Assembly: GCA_911728435.2 (NCBI GenBank)
Contig: OU452213.1
Location: 5,125,834-5,189,833, forward strand
DNA: 64,000 nucleotides
Source of the DNA: Apoderus coryli
Lineage: Eukaryota > Arthropoda > Insecta > Coleoptera > Attelabidae
Direction of reading: 5' to 3'
Positions 12,701-22,500 of this stretch are shown piece by piece. The notes under the pieces were generated by a model, which was given only the letters and a program-made list of their open reading frames with translations, searched no databases and had not been told where the DNA came from. Position numbers and translations under genes: made by a program. The first letter of the stretch is position 1; each line of letters begins with the position of its first letter.

Positions 12701-13636
12701 GCTCCATGTAAGCAATGGAAACATTATTTGTCAAAATACAAAAAGATTTGTACATTATGGATGGTTAACAAAAGTTGTGTTTATGGGATTAAAATTAAAT
12801 GCAACAAAGTAAAAAGTAATACATGACGCTACCAACGGCGCACACTAGTTCTTTATCTGTCTCTCATTCACATTACGTTGTCATTTGTCAACCAAAACAA
12901 CGTCAAACCAAAGTATACTTGATAAGTTATAAGGTTCAGATGAGAATTTTGCTGCCGGTTGGCCAGTGTTTTATTAATATACTTGCTAGGCATTCATAAA
13001 TGACAAAACCTCTTTTCTATTATTTGTTTATGGTGTAGGTTGAATCTGGAAAGGTAAATTGTCAATTAGGCAATACACCGGACAATGTATTGTACATACA
13101 AGAATTCACAGCGACATTGTTGCGGACAGCCTTTCCACATCTCACAGACAACCAAATCAAAATCACTGTACAGGGGATGTTGAGTCTCGACCAGGATATA
13201 CCAGCATTTAAGGAGCATCTCAGAGATTTCTTGGTACAAATTAGGGTAAGTAAGCACCATACCGTTTGTAAGTTTTTGTTAAACTTATGGTTGAAAGAAA
13301 CTGAATATATTAATTAATAATTAATATTAATGAGTCAACCAACAGTTTGGACCCATTAATGCCCAAATTATTATTTTTTCGAAATTAACTATTTGTTAGA
13401 GATTATGTGAAAATACGTTATCAAAATTTTCAAAATACAGTTTTGAAGTCATAATATGTATTTTGTTCAAACTTTATGAATTTTTCTTAGGAATACACTG
13501 GTGAAGATGATTCAGATCTGTTCCTTGAAGAACGTGAAAAATCCCTTGAAACTGCCAAAGCGGAGAAACGCCGCGTGCAAATGTCCGTGCCGGGTATTTT
13601 AAATCCGCACGAGGTACCAGAAGAAATGCAAGATTA
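786..13636 (+). CDS. emb: Exportin-1 (CRM1), 3' half; N-terminal part lies off the left edge
   Basis: Exportin-1 is the karyopherin-beta nuclear export receptor that carries leucine-rich-NES cargo out of the nucleus with RanGTP. Six coding exons are visible: 786-1198, 3943-4119, 5199-5489, 9683-10084, 13039-13245 and 13491-13636 (stop TAG). All have GT-AG boundaries, and every intron between them is phase 0. The translation follows the conserved C-terminal HEAT repeats closely, beginning at [20 protein letters not shown] and including [35 protein letters not shown] and [16 protein letters not shown]. It ends in a conserved acidic tail ([17 protein letters not shown]). About 545 residues are present, roughly half of the usual 1,070. 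The introns hold most of the local transposons. An AATAAA at 13743-13748 follows the stop by about 105 bases. Drosophila calls this gene embargoed. The assignment is very secure; only the 5' half is missing. Confidence 0.97.
1460..2170 (-). mobile_element. RTE/CFDP2-like non-LTR retrotransposon fragment
   Basis: On the - strand two overlapping open frames read like the linker after the endonuclease of RTE-type elements, often annotated as craniofacial-development-protein-2-like. Visible segments are [18 protein letters not shown], then [20 protein letters not shown] and [20 protein letters not shown]. Frame shifts break it, so it is inactive. It lies in the exportin-1 intron after exon 786-1198. 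A stretch near 1429-1475 is also repeated, diverged, at 2113-2168. Confidence 0.6.
2430..3490 (-). mobile_element. Ty3/gypsy-type LTR retrotransposon, integrase end of pol
   Basis: The - strand reads as the C-terminal part of a retrotransposon integrase. Near 3450 is LHSDQGRNF, which contains an integrase catalytic Asp. It continues through a frame-damaged [14 protein letters not shown], then [16 protein letters not shown] and a chromo/GPY-like tail ([38 protein letters not shown]). An open frame of 286 codons at 2497-3357 remains, but protease, reverse transcriptase and LTRs are absent. It is a truncated insertion inside the first visible exportin-1 intron, antisense to the gene. Confidence 0.85.
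4690..4960. repeat. Dispersed repeat, copy 1 (pairs with 12365-12705)
   Basis: The segment from GCCGCAGCTTATACC through CAGTTTATCCGGTGTTGTAAC and CACTACTAGTTTTATA-like sequence, ending at ACTTGTTCATAGCTTGTCTA, recurs in the same order and orientation at 12365-12705. A short inverted piece lies at 4435-4460. I see no coding capacity. It sits in the intron between the exportin-1 exons at 3943 and 5199. Likely a non-autonomous element; class unknown. Confidence 0.6.
5490..7030. other. First part of a 4.2-kb exportin-1 intron
   Basis: AT-rich intron. At 5578-5640 is a short piece resembling the RNase H region of the element at 15440-16375 (shared GGTCCTAAG..TCATCAA). The 17-base word GTGGTGTCTTGTTACAT occurs twice, near 6359 and 6503. 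At 6825-6846 is the palindrome CTTCCGGTATAACCGGAAG, which also occurs in other repeats of this window. Nothing here looks like a gene. Confidence 0.5.
7033..7075 (+). ncRNA. Hammerhead-ribozyme-like core, copy 1
   Basis: CTGAAGA (7038-7044), one extra A, then a 5-bp stem II (GATAG 7046-7050 with CTATC 7057-7061, 6-base loop), then GAAA (7062-7065). After that, ACGT (7065-7068) is self-complementary, as in a dimeric stem III. The following GAA (7070-7072) can pair with TTC (7035-7037) just before the core as a 3-bp stem I. The base between CUGANGA and stem II is an insertion relative to the canonical hammerhead. Activity is untested. Confidence 0.5.
7790..8420 (+). mobile_element. Jockey-like non-LTR reverse transcriptase fragment
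   Basis: The + strand reads GVPEGSNLG, then [15 protein letters not shown], then IYADDL (the reverse transcriptase YADD box). It continues into [18 protein letters not shown] and [16 protein letters not shown], as in Jockey-clade polymerases. Stops and frame shifts make it inactive. A second fragment of the same kind lies head to head at 8430-9055 on the other strand. Confidence 0.85.
8430..9055 (-). mobile_element. Jockey-like reverse transcriptase fragment, opposite strand
   Basis: The - strand encodes [20 protein letters not shown] followed by SGFPQGSNL and, after a gap, [19 protein letters not shown] and [16 protein letters not shown]. These are the same reverse-transcriptase blocks as the neighbour at 7790-8420, with the YADD segment deleted. 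Inactive. Confidence 0.85.
10450..10720. repeat. MITE-related repeat, copy of parts of 23119-23540
   Basis: Shares GATGTTTTTGGC, AGCAGGCAATATGCCCGGTG, CTAGCGGGAGGCTTTATTT and TAACAAGACTTTTAGTT with the MITE region at 23119-23540, partly in the other orientation. Non-coding; inside the exportin-1 intron after the exon ending at 10084. Its right end abuts a reverse transcriptase fragment. Confidence 0.65.
10720..11060 (-). mobile_element. Reverse transcriptase fragment, N-terminal blocks
   Basis: The - strand frame contains [20 protein letters not shown] and [19 protein letters not shown], the standard first block of non-LTR reverse transcriptases (K..GPDG.P). It continues with damaged IHRHS-like and VNQRN-like motifs to about 10720. 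Truncated and inactive. Confidence 0.75.
11798..11850. repeat. Perfect 20-bp inverted repeat with AT loop
   Basis: CGTTGTGGTTGGATAGGATA (11798-11817) is followed by a 13-base TA-rich loop and its exact reverse complement (11831-11850). It would form a strong hairpin in RNA or extruded DNA. It lies in an exportin-1 intron with no coding context; possibly a tiny foldback element. Confidence 0.8.
12365..12705. repeat. Dispersed repeat, copy 2 (pairs with 4690-4960)
   Basis: Shows the same ordered blocks as 4690-4960: GCCGCAGCTTATACC, CAGTTTATCCGGTGTTGTAAC, CACTACTAGTTTTATA and ACTTGTTCATGGCTTGTCTA. The copies differ by substitutions and small indels, so neither is recent. No open frame. Confidence 0.6.
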
Positions 13637-14276
13637 GCAAATCAGCCCCCCATGCAGCCCACCTAGGGGGCTACTGTTTGATACACCAATGGTGGTAGAA
13701 AGGACTGTGTAATTTTGTTTATACTATTTGGTAATAATTAATAATAAAATATTTGATAAAAAACAAAACACATAATAATTTAAAAAACACACAAAAATGC
13801 ATAAGAAGAGAATAATAATTATTATAAAATGCATAAAAGTTATTACAATTATTATAAATAACACTTGTGTATTTTTAAATATGATATGGACAAAACAAAA
13901 AGTACAGTAGTAGACAAATATTGATTTTTTTAATAAAATAATATATAGAAAAAAAAATTAAAAAAAAAAACGTTATTGGTATTATTCAAGTTTATCATTT
14001 AATTTATACTTGTGCATCTTTTCGTTTTCAGAGGTAAATAAATTAAAGCAAAGAAATAATTTTAATAATAAATAAAATCCGTACACAACAACAAAGTTTT
14101 TCATAATAATGTAATACGATAATATAATTTTTTATAATATAATATAGGGTGGATTTCACACCAAAGTGAGTAATGAATGTTTTTTTTTTTCTCTTTTAAA
14201 TAATAAAAAGTTGTTAAACAAAAGATTTAATTTTGGTTAATAAATATTGAAAAATAATATTTTAGTTTTATTTAAC
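13637..14276 (+). other. Exportin-1 3' UTR and flanking AT-rich DNA
   Basis: Follows the exportin-1 stop codon. AATAAA at 13743-13748 is a good polyadenylation signal, about 105 bases downstream. Beyond it lies very AT-rich sequence with A/T runs and no coding signal up to the repeat that starts at 14277. Confidence 0.6.
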
Positions 14277-15366
14277 ATATCGACGCTCGCAAATAAGAAC
14301 ATCGTAACTCTATCATGACAGTTTTTCAGTAAAAGAGGTTAAAGTTTCAAATGTTTTGTCTTAACTAAAGCACGACTTTTAAAGATTAAAATACGAAATT
14401 TTGATAGCGGCTAAGAGTATGATTTAGAAATTTTTTCCACAAAATATAAACGTAAATAAATGTTTAATTTTTCTTTTAATTTAACTTTATCAAGATACGA
14501 TGTTACTACGATTGCTAATCTTAAAGTCGGTGAGATGGTATCTAAAGATACGGTGTAACTATTTTAAGTATTCCCGAAAATGTAATATCTAGATATACGG
14601 GTAAAATAGATAGTGAGTATAGGTATTACATAAATAAAATTTATTAAAATTATTGTACCCTCTTGGTAATAACATCGTATATCTACTTCGGATAAAGATG
14701 GTCCATATCCTTAGAATATTATTATCATCGTAAGTCTACTTAAGATGAAACAGTTTACTATTTTTATTCGTTTCATATTATCATATGTAAAAAGTATTTT
14801 CAATTATTTTTAAATTATTTAATAAAACTCTCAAAACCACACCCAAAATCATTTATTATTTGTCATCACATAAAACAACGTATTTCTAACAGCTCTTATT
14901 AACATCTGTCTTCTATTATATCTTGATATCTTCTGATATTTTCATTACTCGTTCGGCCACCCTTGTTATATCGTAAACCAAAACCTGTTTGTCTGGGTGT
15001 CGTAGGCGAACCACGTCGGAATGTAGTTTTACAGGTGATGATTGCTAACAAATATACGATGCTTTTACATATTAAAATTTGACGCTGGCCTGTTATAACT
15101 TTAGATACGATGAAATTATTTGTTTTGTATCTCGTTTAGTGAGATTGTAACTGTTTTTACGATATTATTTGCGCAATTTCTATTTTCTGATTAGATACGT
15201 TACTAATACTTTTTTCAAATTTCCAAAAAGTTAATATTTTTCAAGAATAATTTGTAAAATGTGGTTTTTAATGACAGAATACATATTTATATACAAGAAT
15301 CTGAACTTAACTAATTTTTGCTAAAATTCGAGTTACGATGTTCTTATATTTGCGAAGGTCGATATT
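14277..15366. mobile_element. DNA element bounded by ~35-bp terminal inverted repeats
   Basis: The left end reads ATATCGACGCTCGCAAATA followed by AGAACATCGTAACTC. The right end is its reverse complement with a few differences (GAGTTACGATGTTCTTATAT then TTGCGAAGGTCGATAT, to about 15366). The interior is AT-rich, with recurring ACGATG-like words and no transposase I recognise. A short - strand open stretch at 15050-14905 (contains TPRQTGFGLRYNKGGRTSNE) is unassigned. Probably a non-autonomous DNA transposon. Confidence 0.6.
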
Positions 15367-15439
15367 TTCATAGTGTTTATATCCCCTCCGACACAAATGC
15401 GGAATATAATGTATTAAACACTGCTACCCAGGTGTCGTT

Positions 15440-16375
15440 GGCTTTGTTCGATACAACTGGACCCTAAACTGTTTCAATGGTTGGGTCAAAATAATCGAGT
15501 TCATCGCTGATTCCTCGCACATTGCACACCTGTACCGCTCTAGATGTGGAATATTAAACTTGCATCACTGAAGATCTCAATGTCTGGGTTCTCACGCTAC
15601 TTTATTCCAGGCAGAAGTTCTGGCCATTGATCTGTGTGCTGAGGAGCGCGAAAGTCAATAAAAATTTTCTCTGATAGCCGCGGCTATAAAGGTCCTAAGC
15701 TCATCAACATCCACATCAAGAACAGTGTGGAATTGTCAAAACAGGCTCTCTAATATCGGGAGAAATAATATCCTATCCTGACCATTCTGGTTTAAGGGGG
15801 AATGAAATGGCCGACTCTCTGGTAAGAAAAGGGGCTGAAGGAAAATTCATCGGACCAGAACCCGCAACTGGCATAGCGTTTAGCACTGCCAAATACATAG
15901 TTAATACCTGGATTGCGACAGAACTTTTGGCAAAATCATCCAGGTTCGGTACATTTGAAGGAGTTCATTAACCCATCGAAATCAAGGGCAAGGGAGTTGT
16001 TGGATATGAGTAGATCTCATCTGCGCTGCCTGGTTGGACTGTATACTGGTCACTGTCGTTTGAATCATCATCTCTCCAGGTTGGGTCTCTTGGAAAATTC
16101 CGAGTGCCTATTGTGTTTGGAGGATGATGAGACGACGGAACATGTACTGTGTTCTTGCCCAGCTGTAGCTAGAATTAGATTCGCAATATTTGGTGAAGTA
16201 ACCCTTCTACCAGCGAGTCTAAAAGAAAGCTCACCCAGAAAAATAATCGACTTCATTAAGAATACCTAATTTTCTATCTGGGCTGAGACACTGGGACTAA
16301 GCAATGCTGCCGCTGTTTGTTTTCAAAGCGTACTAGGATAGAAAATATAAATAAAACTGGATAATAAATAAATAT
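15440..16375 (+). mobile_element. Non-LTR retrotransposon 3' end (RNase H plus C-terminal zinc region)
   Basis: After a damaged start the + strand reads the RNase H C-terminal motif VPGHSGLRGNEMADSLVRKG (spanning a frame change). The C-terminal region follows: SHLRCLVGLYTGHCRLNHHL, SECLLCLEDDETTEHVLCSC and CPAVARIRFAIFG. This C-x2-C..H..C arrangement is common at the end of Jockey/I-clade ORF2. The 3' end is an ATAAATAAA-type tail near 16355-16375. 5'-truncated, as expected for a retrotransposed copy. Confidence 0.85.
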
Positions 16376-16831
16376 TTTCATAAATGTTGTGTTTTTTATT
16401 TCTAGAGCATATCCTTCCATTATTGTTATATATTATAGAATTTTCTCATTAATGGTAAGTTATTTTCATAATAATTTGACGAATTGAATATCTTTCGAAA
16501 TTAGTGACAATTCCCAAGTATATTTAATAAAAACTATTTTTTAAGCAAATTAATATGTTCCTTCATATAGCTAAGTATATATATATATACAATGTACTTG
16601 TTGCGTTTTCTACCCACTTAAGCTCCATCTTTCTTTCAAACCTCTCTTTCTAATGTTTTCCGCATCGCTGATTGCATAAATCATTGTCTCTATAAACACA
16701 ATTACACTTGTTCAGTCGATGGTTGCAATTATTGAAGAATAATTTCTGTCAGCTGTCAATTAACAAAAACAAATTATGTTAACGTAAACAAACAAAAGTG
16801 GAAAAACTAAGTAGAAATTACTTAAATAATA

Positions 16832-18114
16832 ATGTCTATCTCAAACGGTGCAGTTCCAAATGAAGAAAGTAAAACATCATTTTCAATATTACCAGTACAA
16901 TTTTGTGATCCTAACGAGAAGATTCCAACGCTCGAATTCCTCGATGCATCTGCAGGAGCAGTTAGTCTAATTGGTAAACAAAATCATAACCTTAATAATA
17001 TGGAAACAAATAATGTATTTTCTCTCATATATTTTTAGAGCAATTTGGAAAAGTGTTTACACCAATTACAATGGATATGAAGGGTAACATCCAGGTAAAT
17101 TCAAATATTTAGATACTCAAATCAATAGGTATGCATAGACGGCCCCAAAAATCATCGGAGATCCTAAGATATCTTCTGTCATTTTTGAATATTTTCTTTT
17201 CTATAATAGTCTTAGTGACTTCTGATTTTAGAAACTCAGGAAAAAGTACGATCAAAATCCTGCGACGTATAAATATTTGGAAGATATGATCTTAAAAGAA
17301 CAAGAAGAAAGTGCTAATGTGGCTACAGATGCACTAATGTGGTTAAGAAGGTAAATTTTTAGACTATTGGATCATGCTAACTAGGGAATTTGTCTTTACC
17401 TAAGGCAAAGGTCAGCAGAAAAAAATAAGTCGGTTGCAAATTAATGAATTAATCTTTCAGGGCACTACATTTCCTTGGCACGTTTTTCCAAATGGTAATC
17501 CAAGACACCGAAAATCAAATTTATTCGCAAGATCTGACATCGTTCATAAAAGAAGCCTACTCTCAAACACTGGAACCTTATCATGGATGGTTAGGAACAC
17601 AATTGTTCAATGTAAGTAAAATATTTCAAATAAAACACTTTTGAAATAGTTTCTTGTTAAAGGAGGTGCCGCGTATTATATTGTTATTAGTCTAGATTTT
17701 TTCAGCTAGTATTGCATTTTTTCGGGGAGTTATGTAGTATTGTTTTGTGGAGTATGTTTTTTTGTTGTGTTGTTTGTGTTTTTTATAAGCTTGACTGAAT
17801 TTTGCTCTAGCAAACCTAAGGCTCTTATTGCAGGCAAAAAGGCAACGGTATATAGTTGATACCATTATAATACCTCAATTTTTGTATGAATATTAAAGTA
17901 TTGGGGCTACTAATCTCAAAATCTATTAAAGGTATTGTCGCGATTCACCCCTAGCCGTAGCAGTTTAATGTACACCCTCGGCCTGGACAGGCACAATAAG
18001 GACGAACACGTGATTAAAGACATGCGCAACTACACCAGGGAGATGATGGCATGTGTGAGTTTTTTGATAGACTTTTATAATGATCATAATTTAGAGAACA
18101 TCATGCCTGTATAA
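16832..18114 (+). CDS. Glycolipid transfer protein (GLTP-fold), complete, 216 aa
   Basis: A cytosolic GLTP-fold protein that binds and shuttles glycosphingolipids between membranes. Exons: 16832-16973, 17039-17094, 17232-17350, 17461-17611 and 17932-18114 (stop TAA), all with GT-AG splice sites; total 216 residues against 209 in human GLTP. The residues that contact the sugar headgroup in the family are all present: Asp and Asn in MDMKGNIQK, the following Lys, Trp in ALMWLRRALHF, and His in YHGWLGTQLF. The C-terminus reads through an apparent GTGAGT into a good ending (FLIDFYNDHNLENIMPV). Whether the first ~25 residues belong to a longer PH-containing isoform cannot be seen. It is convergent with fused. 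Confidence 0.93.
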
Positions 18115-19079
18115 TACATACTTAATTTATGTTTCTGTTGTTATATTGTTTTTGTGTTGTGTTTTGTTGTTTATATGTTTATTGACTATTACAGGGTGAT
18201 ACAGATTAGTTATATATTGGAAAATACTGTTTAATCTTCAAACTGTTTTTAATTTAATTGGAATATGTTTACAGTCGCGTATATGTGCTAGCAATTCGCG
18301 ACAGAATGTATATACCAAAGAATTGATAAAATAGATAAATTATATAAATAGTAAAAATATAAAATTAAGAAATTTTTATATTAGAAACTTATACTTAAAT
18401 AAAAAAAAAAAAACCTTGCAGATAATTATTAAGATGCTTTATTTTCTTTATTTTGAAGCATTGCCAACCTACTGTAGCAAAATATCTCATGCGCAGGTAA
18501 AAATATTTAAAAAAATTAGAGATAAAGACGGATATAACCATTTTGAAGTCGCCTGAGACGACTAAGACCATTTCCGGTGGTGTATCTGTATGTATTTTTC
18601 CACGATAGCGTCTAAACCAATAATTCCCAACGTGGTCCAGGTGGAGCCACAGGGGTCCACGGGAGACTCGACGGGGGTCTACGTTGGGCGTGACAAAAAA
18701 TGGAGACCCACACAATTGTGACATCCATTTACAGCACAATCAATTCAAATTGCAATATGTTTTTTTTTAGAAATAGATAGTAGTAGTTTTAGTTTTACCA
18801 AACAAATTTAAATTTTCGCGCTATGGTGGCACTTAGCGTCACCAGTTTTGCGCGTTCATTAGTCTCAACAGTCATGCACTCATTCCACATCTCATTCGGT
18901 CAAAACACGTGGTATGACCACACCGGTGCATACTTAAAATAAGCCAAAATCAGTCGTGAAAAATCTCTATTTTTGCGTTGACAACTTTTAGTTGCTGGAA
19001 AACTATTTACACATATCGAGCAGCGTGATCACCAGATAGTCATTGACTGATCCATTGTGAGAGCTACCTTTCACGTCGT
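18115..19079. other. Spacer downstream of the GLTP gene, with repeat fragments
   Basis: Contains an AATAAA near 18396 that could end the GLTP transcript. At 18530-18610 is a partial copy of the repeat found at 33626-34105 (GATAAAGACGGATATAACCAT, TTTTTCCACGATAGCGTCTAA). A CG-containing stretch at 18625-18730 has the repeated words GGGTCCACGGG and GGGGTCTACGTTGGG, often seen at the 3' side of hAT-type elements, though I cannot confirm the class. Confidence 0.4.
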
Positions 19080-19600
19080 AGATCAGTAAATATTTTTGTT
19101 GTTATGCAACAAGTACAAGTACAACAGGGAGAGATTGATCACTACAAAGAACTGATCAATCTCTCTCCGGCTTATGCGAATCGATTTCTGAACAGTATTC
19201 TGAAATGCTCCGACTGGGGCTTTCCCTTGACACTACAAGAATGATGTTCATAAAAAGTTATTTGGATAAAACTGGCAGGGTTTTAAGGTGAACACGCCAG
19301 GTCCTCACTGGATCAGCAGTTTCTTGAAAAGACATTGAAACGCTGCTGGGAAGATTCCAAAAAACGAATTTCCTCTTTTATTAAAGCAATGTCTTGAGAA
19401 CAAGGACAATGTTCCACCAAAAAAAGCTTCTAAAGCGCCGTTAATCGGAATTTAATTTCTGGAATCGAAGCTTGTGGTTTGATACCATTTAATCGTGGTC
19501 GAGTATTACGAAAACCTCCCAATGATAACATTGATCCTGAAAACGTTGCAACAGAAGTTACAGACAGTCTTAGAGAATATTTAAAAACAGTAGATACATT
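19080..19600 (+). mobile_element. Pogo/Tigger-like transposase remnant
   Basis: Broken frames read KSYLDKTGR, then NTPGPHWISSFLKRH, the pogo-type CENP-B DNA-binding region (usually GPDWxxxFLKRH). Later come IEACGLIPFNRGRVLRKPPN and ENVATEVTDSLREYLK, which match the C-terminal end of the same class. The central DDE domain is deleted, and frame shifts abound. A short inverted repeat (GAGAGATTGATCA..TGATCAATCTCTC) lies at 19128-19165. Confidence 0.6.
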
Positions 19601-19691
19601 TAATTAATTTAGGTTTAAAAACAAAAAAAGTTATCAACAAAAAATATTTTAAAATTATCAATCCCACCCCCTTTCACGGTAGCTTTTTGTA

Positions 19692-19740
19692 AACCCTCAT
19701 CTGAAGATGAGGCCTGGTGCCTCGAAACATGTATGGTTGG
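19692..19740 (+). ncRNA. Hammerhead-ribozyme-like core, copy 2
   Basis: CTGAAGA (19701-19707), an extra T, stem II GAGGC (19709-19713) pairing perfectly with GCCTC (19719-19723), GAAA (19724-19727). Then comes the self-complementary ACATGT (19727-19732), with A19733 as the would-be cleavage nucleotide. Stem I (TGGT after the site, TCAT before the core) no longer pairs, so this copy looks decayed. Downstream GTGGAGATTAGACTTTTATT (about 19780) is shared with copy 3. Confidence 0.5.
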
Positions 19741-20412
19741 ATTGATGACTACTAGACAGATTTATTAAATTTATTTCGTGGAGATTAGACTTTTATTTCC
19801 CTCATATCATAACAAAGTGTTATCGAAAATGCAAATGATGAATACTGAAGATAACTGTTAAGTTGTTGAAAAATAAATTGGAGGGGCCACAGTGAGAGAA
19901 TAAGTTTTAATTATTTATTAATCAAATGCATGAAGCACAGCAGAGAGATTCTCGAAGTACTTGAATTTAACCGTGGTTTGATTTATAACTCATTCATTTT
20001 AAATAACTTGAGATATTTAGCAACTCTTTGGGGAACCCCTGGGGTGACAAATTTTAGTATTTTGCAAAAAAGACCTTAAAATTTTGTTTAAAATGGAAGT
20101 TAATTGTCAAAAAATATTTTATAAGATGTTTGTAAACTTTCCTACAAAAAATGTACAATTTTAATCAAATATTTATTTGTAGGAAATGTGAAGGATTTTG
20201 TATAAAGTGACCTGATTTGTTTATATAGATACATAGATATTTTTGATAGTTTTTATACATGTTGTAACATTTAAGTACTTCGTTTGTTTTTTAAATATTT
20301 CTAGTAATTGACTGTTAATAAATAGATAATTGATTAAAACGTGGTTTATTGTTCGCAATTTTCGCTTCAGTTCGATTTCTTCTTACTTTTCCTTACCCAT
20401 GACATCGAATAT

Positions 20413-20610
20413 TAACTATAGATAAGAAGGTTCAGTAGACGCTGAAAACGGCATCGACTCGTCGTATTCCCAGCCACATTTCTGGCCCGCTACTATATAT
20501 ACTATAAGATACTATACTCTAACTATAAGTGCGGCGAATTGCTTTGTAGACATGAGCATCAAACGTGCCGACACGAGGTGAAGTAAATGTATATTATTTT
20601 AAACTGTGCC
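20413..20610 (+). repeat. ~200-bp dispersed repeat, copy A
   Basis: Begins ATTAACTATAGATAAGAAGG, passes AAAACGGCATCGACTCG, CCACATTTCTGGCCCGCTAC and an ATACTATA-rich tract, and ends near GCCGACACGAGGTGAAGTAA. Two further copies lie at 61206-61410 and 61842-62050. No terminal inverted repeats or Pol III boxes are evident. Confidence 0.8.
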
Positions 20611-20787
20611 CATGATATTACCCCAAATAACTCTCGAGGTAGGATATCGCCTCGATTGTGCGCAAGTAGGTGGGGGAGTGTGACGTCGTCTGTGCCCGTG
20701 CGTCATTTAAAAGTACAATAGCACGTATTATGTCCTTGTTTTGTGCCCGTAGGTTATATCATATTTGTGATTTCTTTTTATAATTAT

Positions 20788-20788
20788 A

Positions 20789-20819
<31 letters not shown>

Positions 20820-20964
20820 ATGAAGTTTGTCAAAGTTTTTACTACAATTATTCGAGTTGCAAACAAGTACAGTCCACCTCATTCTTTATTTGATGATAAT
20901 TAGAATGAGGTGGACTGTATTTGGTTGCAACTCGAATAATTGTAGTAAAAACTTTGACAAACTT
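20788..20964. repeat. AT microsatellite followed by a 62-bp inverted repeat
   Basis: A run of about eleven AT units at 20788-20812 is followed by a hairpin. The left arm (20823-20885) begins AGTTTGTCAAAGTTTTTACT, and the right arm (20902-20964) is its reverse complement apart from a small mismatch patch. The loop is 16 bases. This looks like a foldback/MITE inserted into a TA-rich target. Confidence 0.85.
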
Positions 20965-22500
20965 AATTTTTTGGTTTGCCTCGCGAGGGAGGGGGGAAGA
21001 AATCCAAAAGCTCAAAAATTTCTAGGAAACGAAAGGAAAAATATCAAGGAAAAATGCGTCTCGTTGAAAAAAAAAACAATGTTTCTTAAAATGTAATTTA
21101 ATAGAAGTTAATAACAACATAGTAAATATTTATTTTATAGCTAGATTTTTATCTTTAAGTTCAAAAAACGCAACTTCAGCTGCCTAAAACAAATTTATTA
21201 TGTCATTAACATTTTAAATATTTTTAAAAAAAAATTAACAATATAAAAGTTGAACTGAGAATTAATCGGACGGGAATTTTCCAGCGCCAGCCGCCGATCT
21301 GAACGTGTATACTACCAACCTTCAAGTCGGTTGTTCTTTTAGTAACAGTGAATGACCTGATTGCTGTCAAATTTATACACGTATCGTTTGAAGGTTAGTA
21401 CTAAATAAAAATCATATGGAAGAAATTCTAGTAACGCCATCTATGTGTCATCCTACGAACTTATTGAATGACCTAATAGAACCCTATAATTTTAACCCGG
21501 CGTCAAAATGTGACATTATTCGGACAGTTTTTTAAGACGATTAAGACTGTTTCAATTGTCTGTTGTTATAACCCGCCTGATGGATTTTTGACAGCGTAAA
21601 ATTTCCAGTCGAGTGAAATCTCACTAGTGCATAAAAGTTTTGAGTATCATTGAAATATTACAATTCGTGTAAGTTACGATTTCAGTAGTACTGCTGGTCG
21701 TCGCGTTTGGCAGTCCAGTGAAGAGGACGAAATAAATTTCCCAATAAGGATTTTAAAAATTCAGAAAAATATGTGGAAAAAATCAGCGAATTAGTACTTT
21801 AAAGTAGCCTTCTTTATGTCTTGACAGATCTTGGACATTTTTACATGTGTAACTGATATTAATCACTCTACTATATGAGCTTTTTCCTCGTCTACTATCA
21901 AAAATACTGATAATAACGACCGTGATTTATTATTAGCACCCGTATTTCTTTGAAGATCAAAACGTACTGGGACGTCTCATTGAAAACAATGAATCGTAGC
22001 GACTGTCAGCAGTCCTACTGAAGGTCTTAATTTTTTCTAAGGAGGACATGACTTAATTGTCAGAAAATAACAATAAGAATTGTATTAAACGCATTCAATT
22101 TTCAATAGAACATGAATGTAAATAACGACTTGAAATTAAAATCTAATTAAGTTCTTCGTAACTGGTTATCAATTTAGAGATTTGCAAAATTACGTCCATT
22201 TGCATCGAGCCACAAAAAATGTAGAATTCATGCGTGATTTTTGATCCTCACTGTATAAGAATTTCGATAGCAGGGACAGATTGGTGTCACGTCCAAAAAT
22301 CTAAATTCTCTTTTTTCATTTCAATAAATTGATCTGTTTTGAACAAAAGAAAATTAGAAAAACTCCTTCCTGTAATTATTAGAGCACGGTAATGAAAAGT
22401 GTATTAGCCTTAATGGACATTATCTGGAAAAATATTTTTTGCGAAATTGTAAAGGTCAATTAATTCTCAGTCCTCCACCAAACTAAATCACCGTACCTAC
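20965..22500. other. Spacer downstream of fused; no gene recognised
   Basis: AT-rich with scattered repeat-like patches (for example CCAACCTTCAAGTCGGTTG at 21317). I searched both strands for a terminal fused exon after the donor at 22500 and found none I could defend. An in-frame read-through of that donor gives a stop about 5 codons on. Confidence 0.4.

Noticed and set aside
14905..15050. Short - strand frame with TPRQTGFGLRYNKGG as a possible exon
   Set aside because: Below 45 codons, lies inside a repeat with inverted ends and has no flanking exons.
18196..18210. Alternative last GLTP exon after an acceptor at 18194-18195 (five codons)
   Set aside because: Reading straight through the apparent donor at 18055 gives a family-like C-terminus; the alternative coincides with a CAGGGTG transposon-end word.
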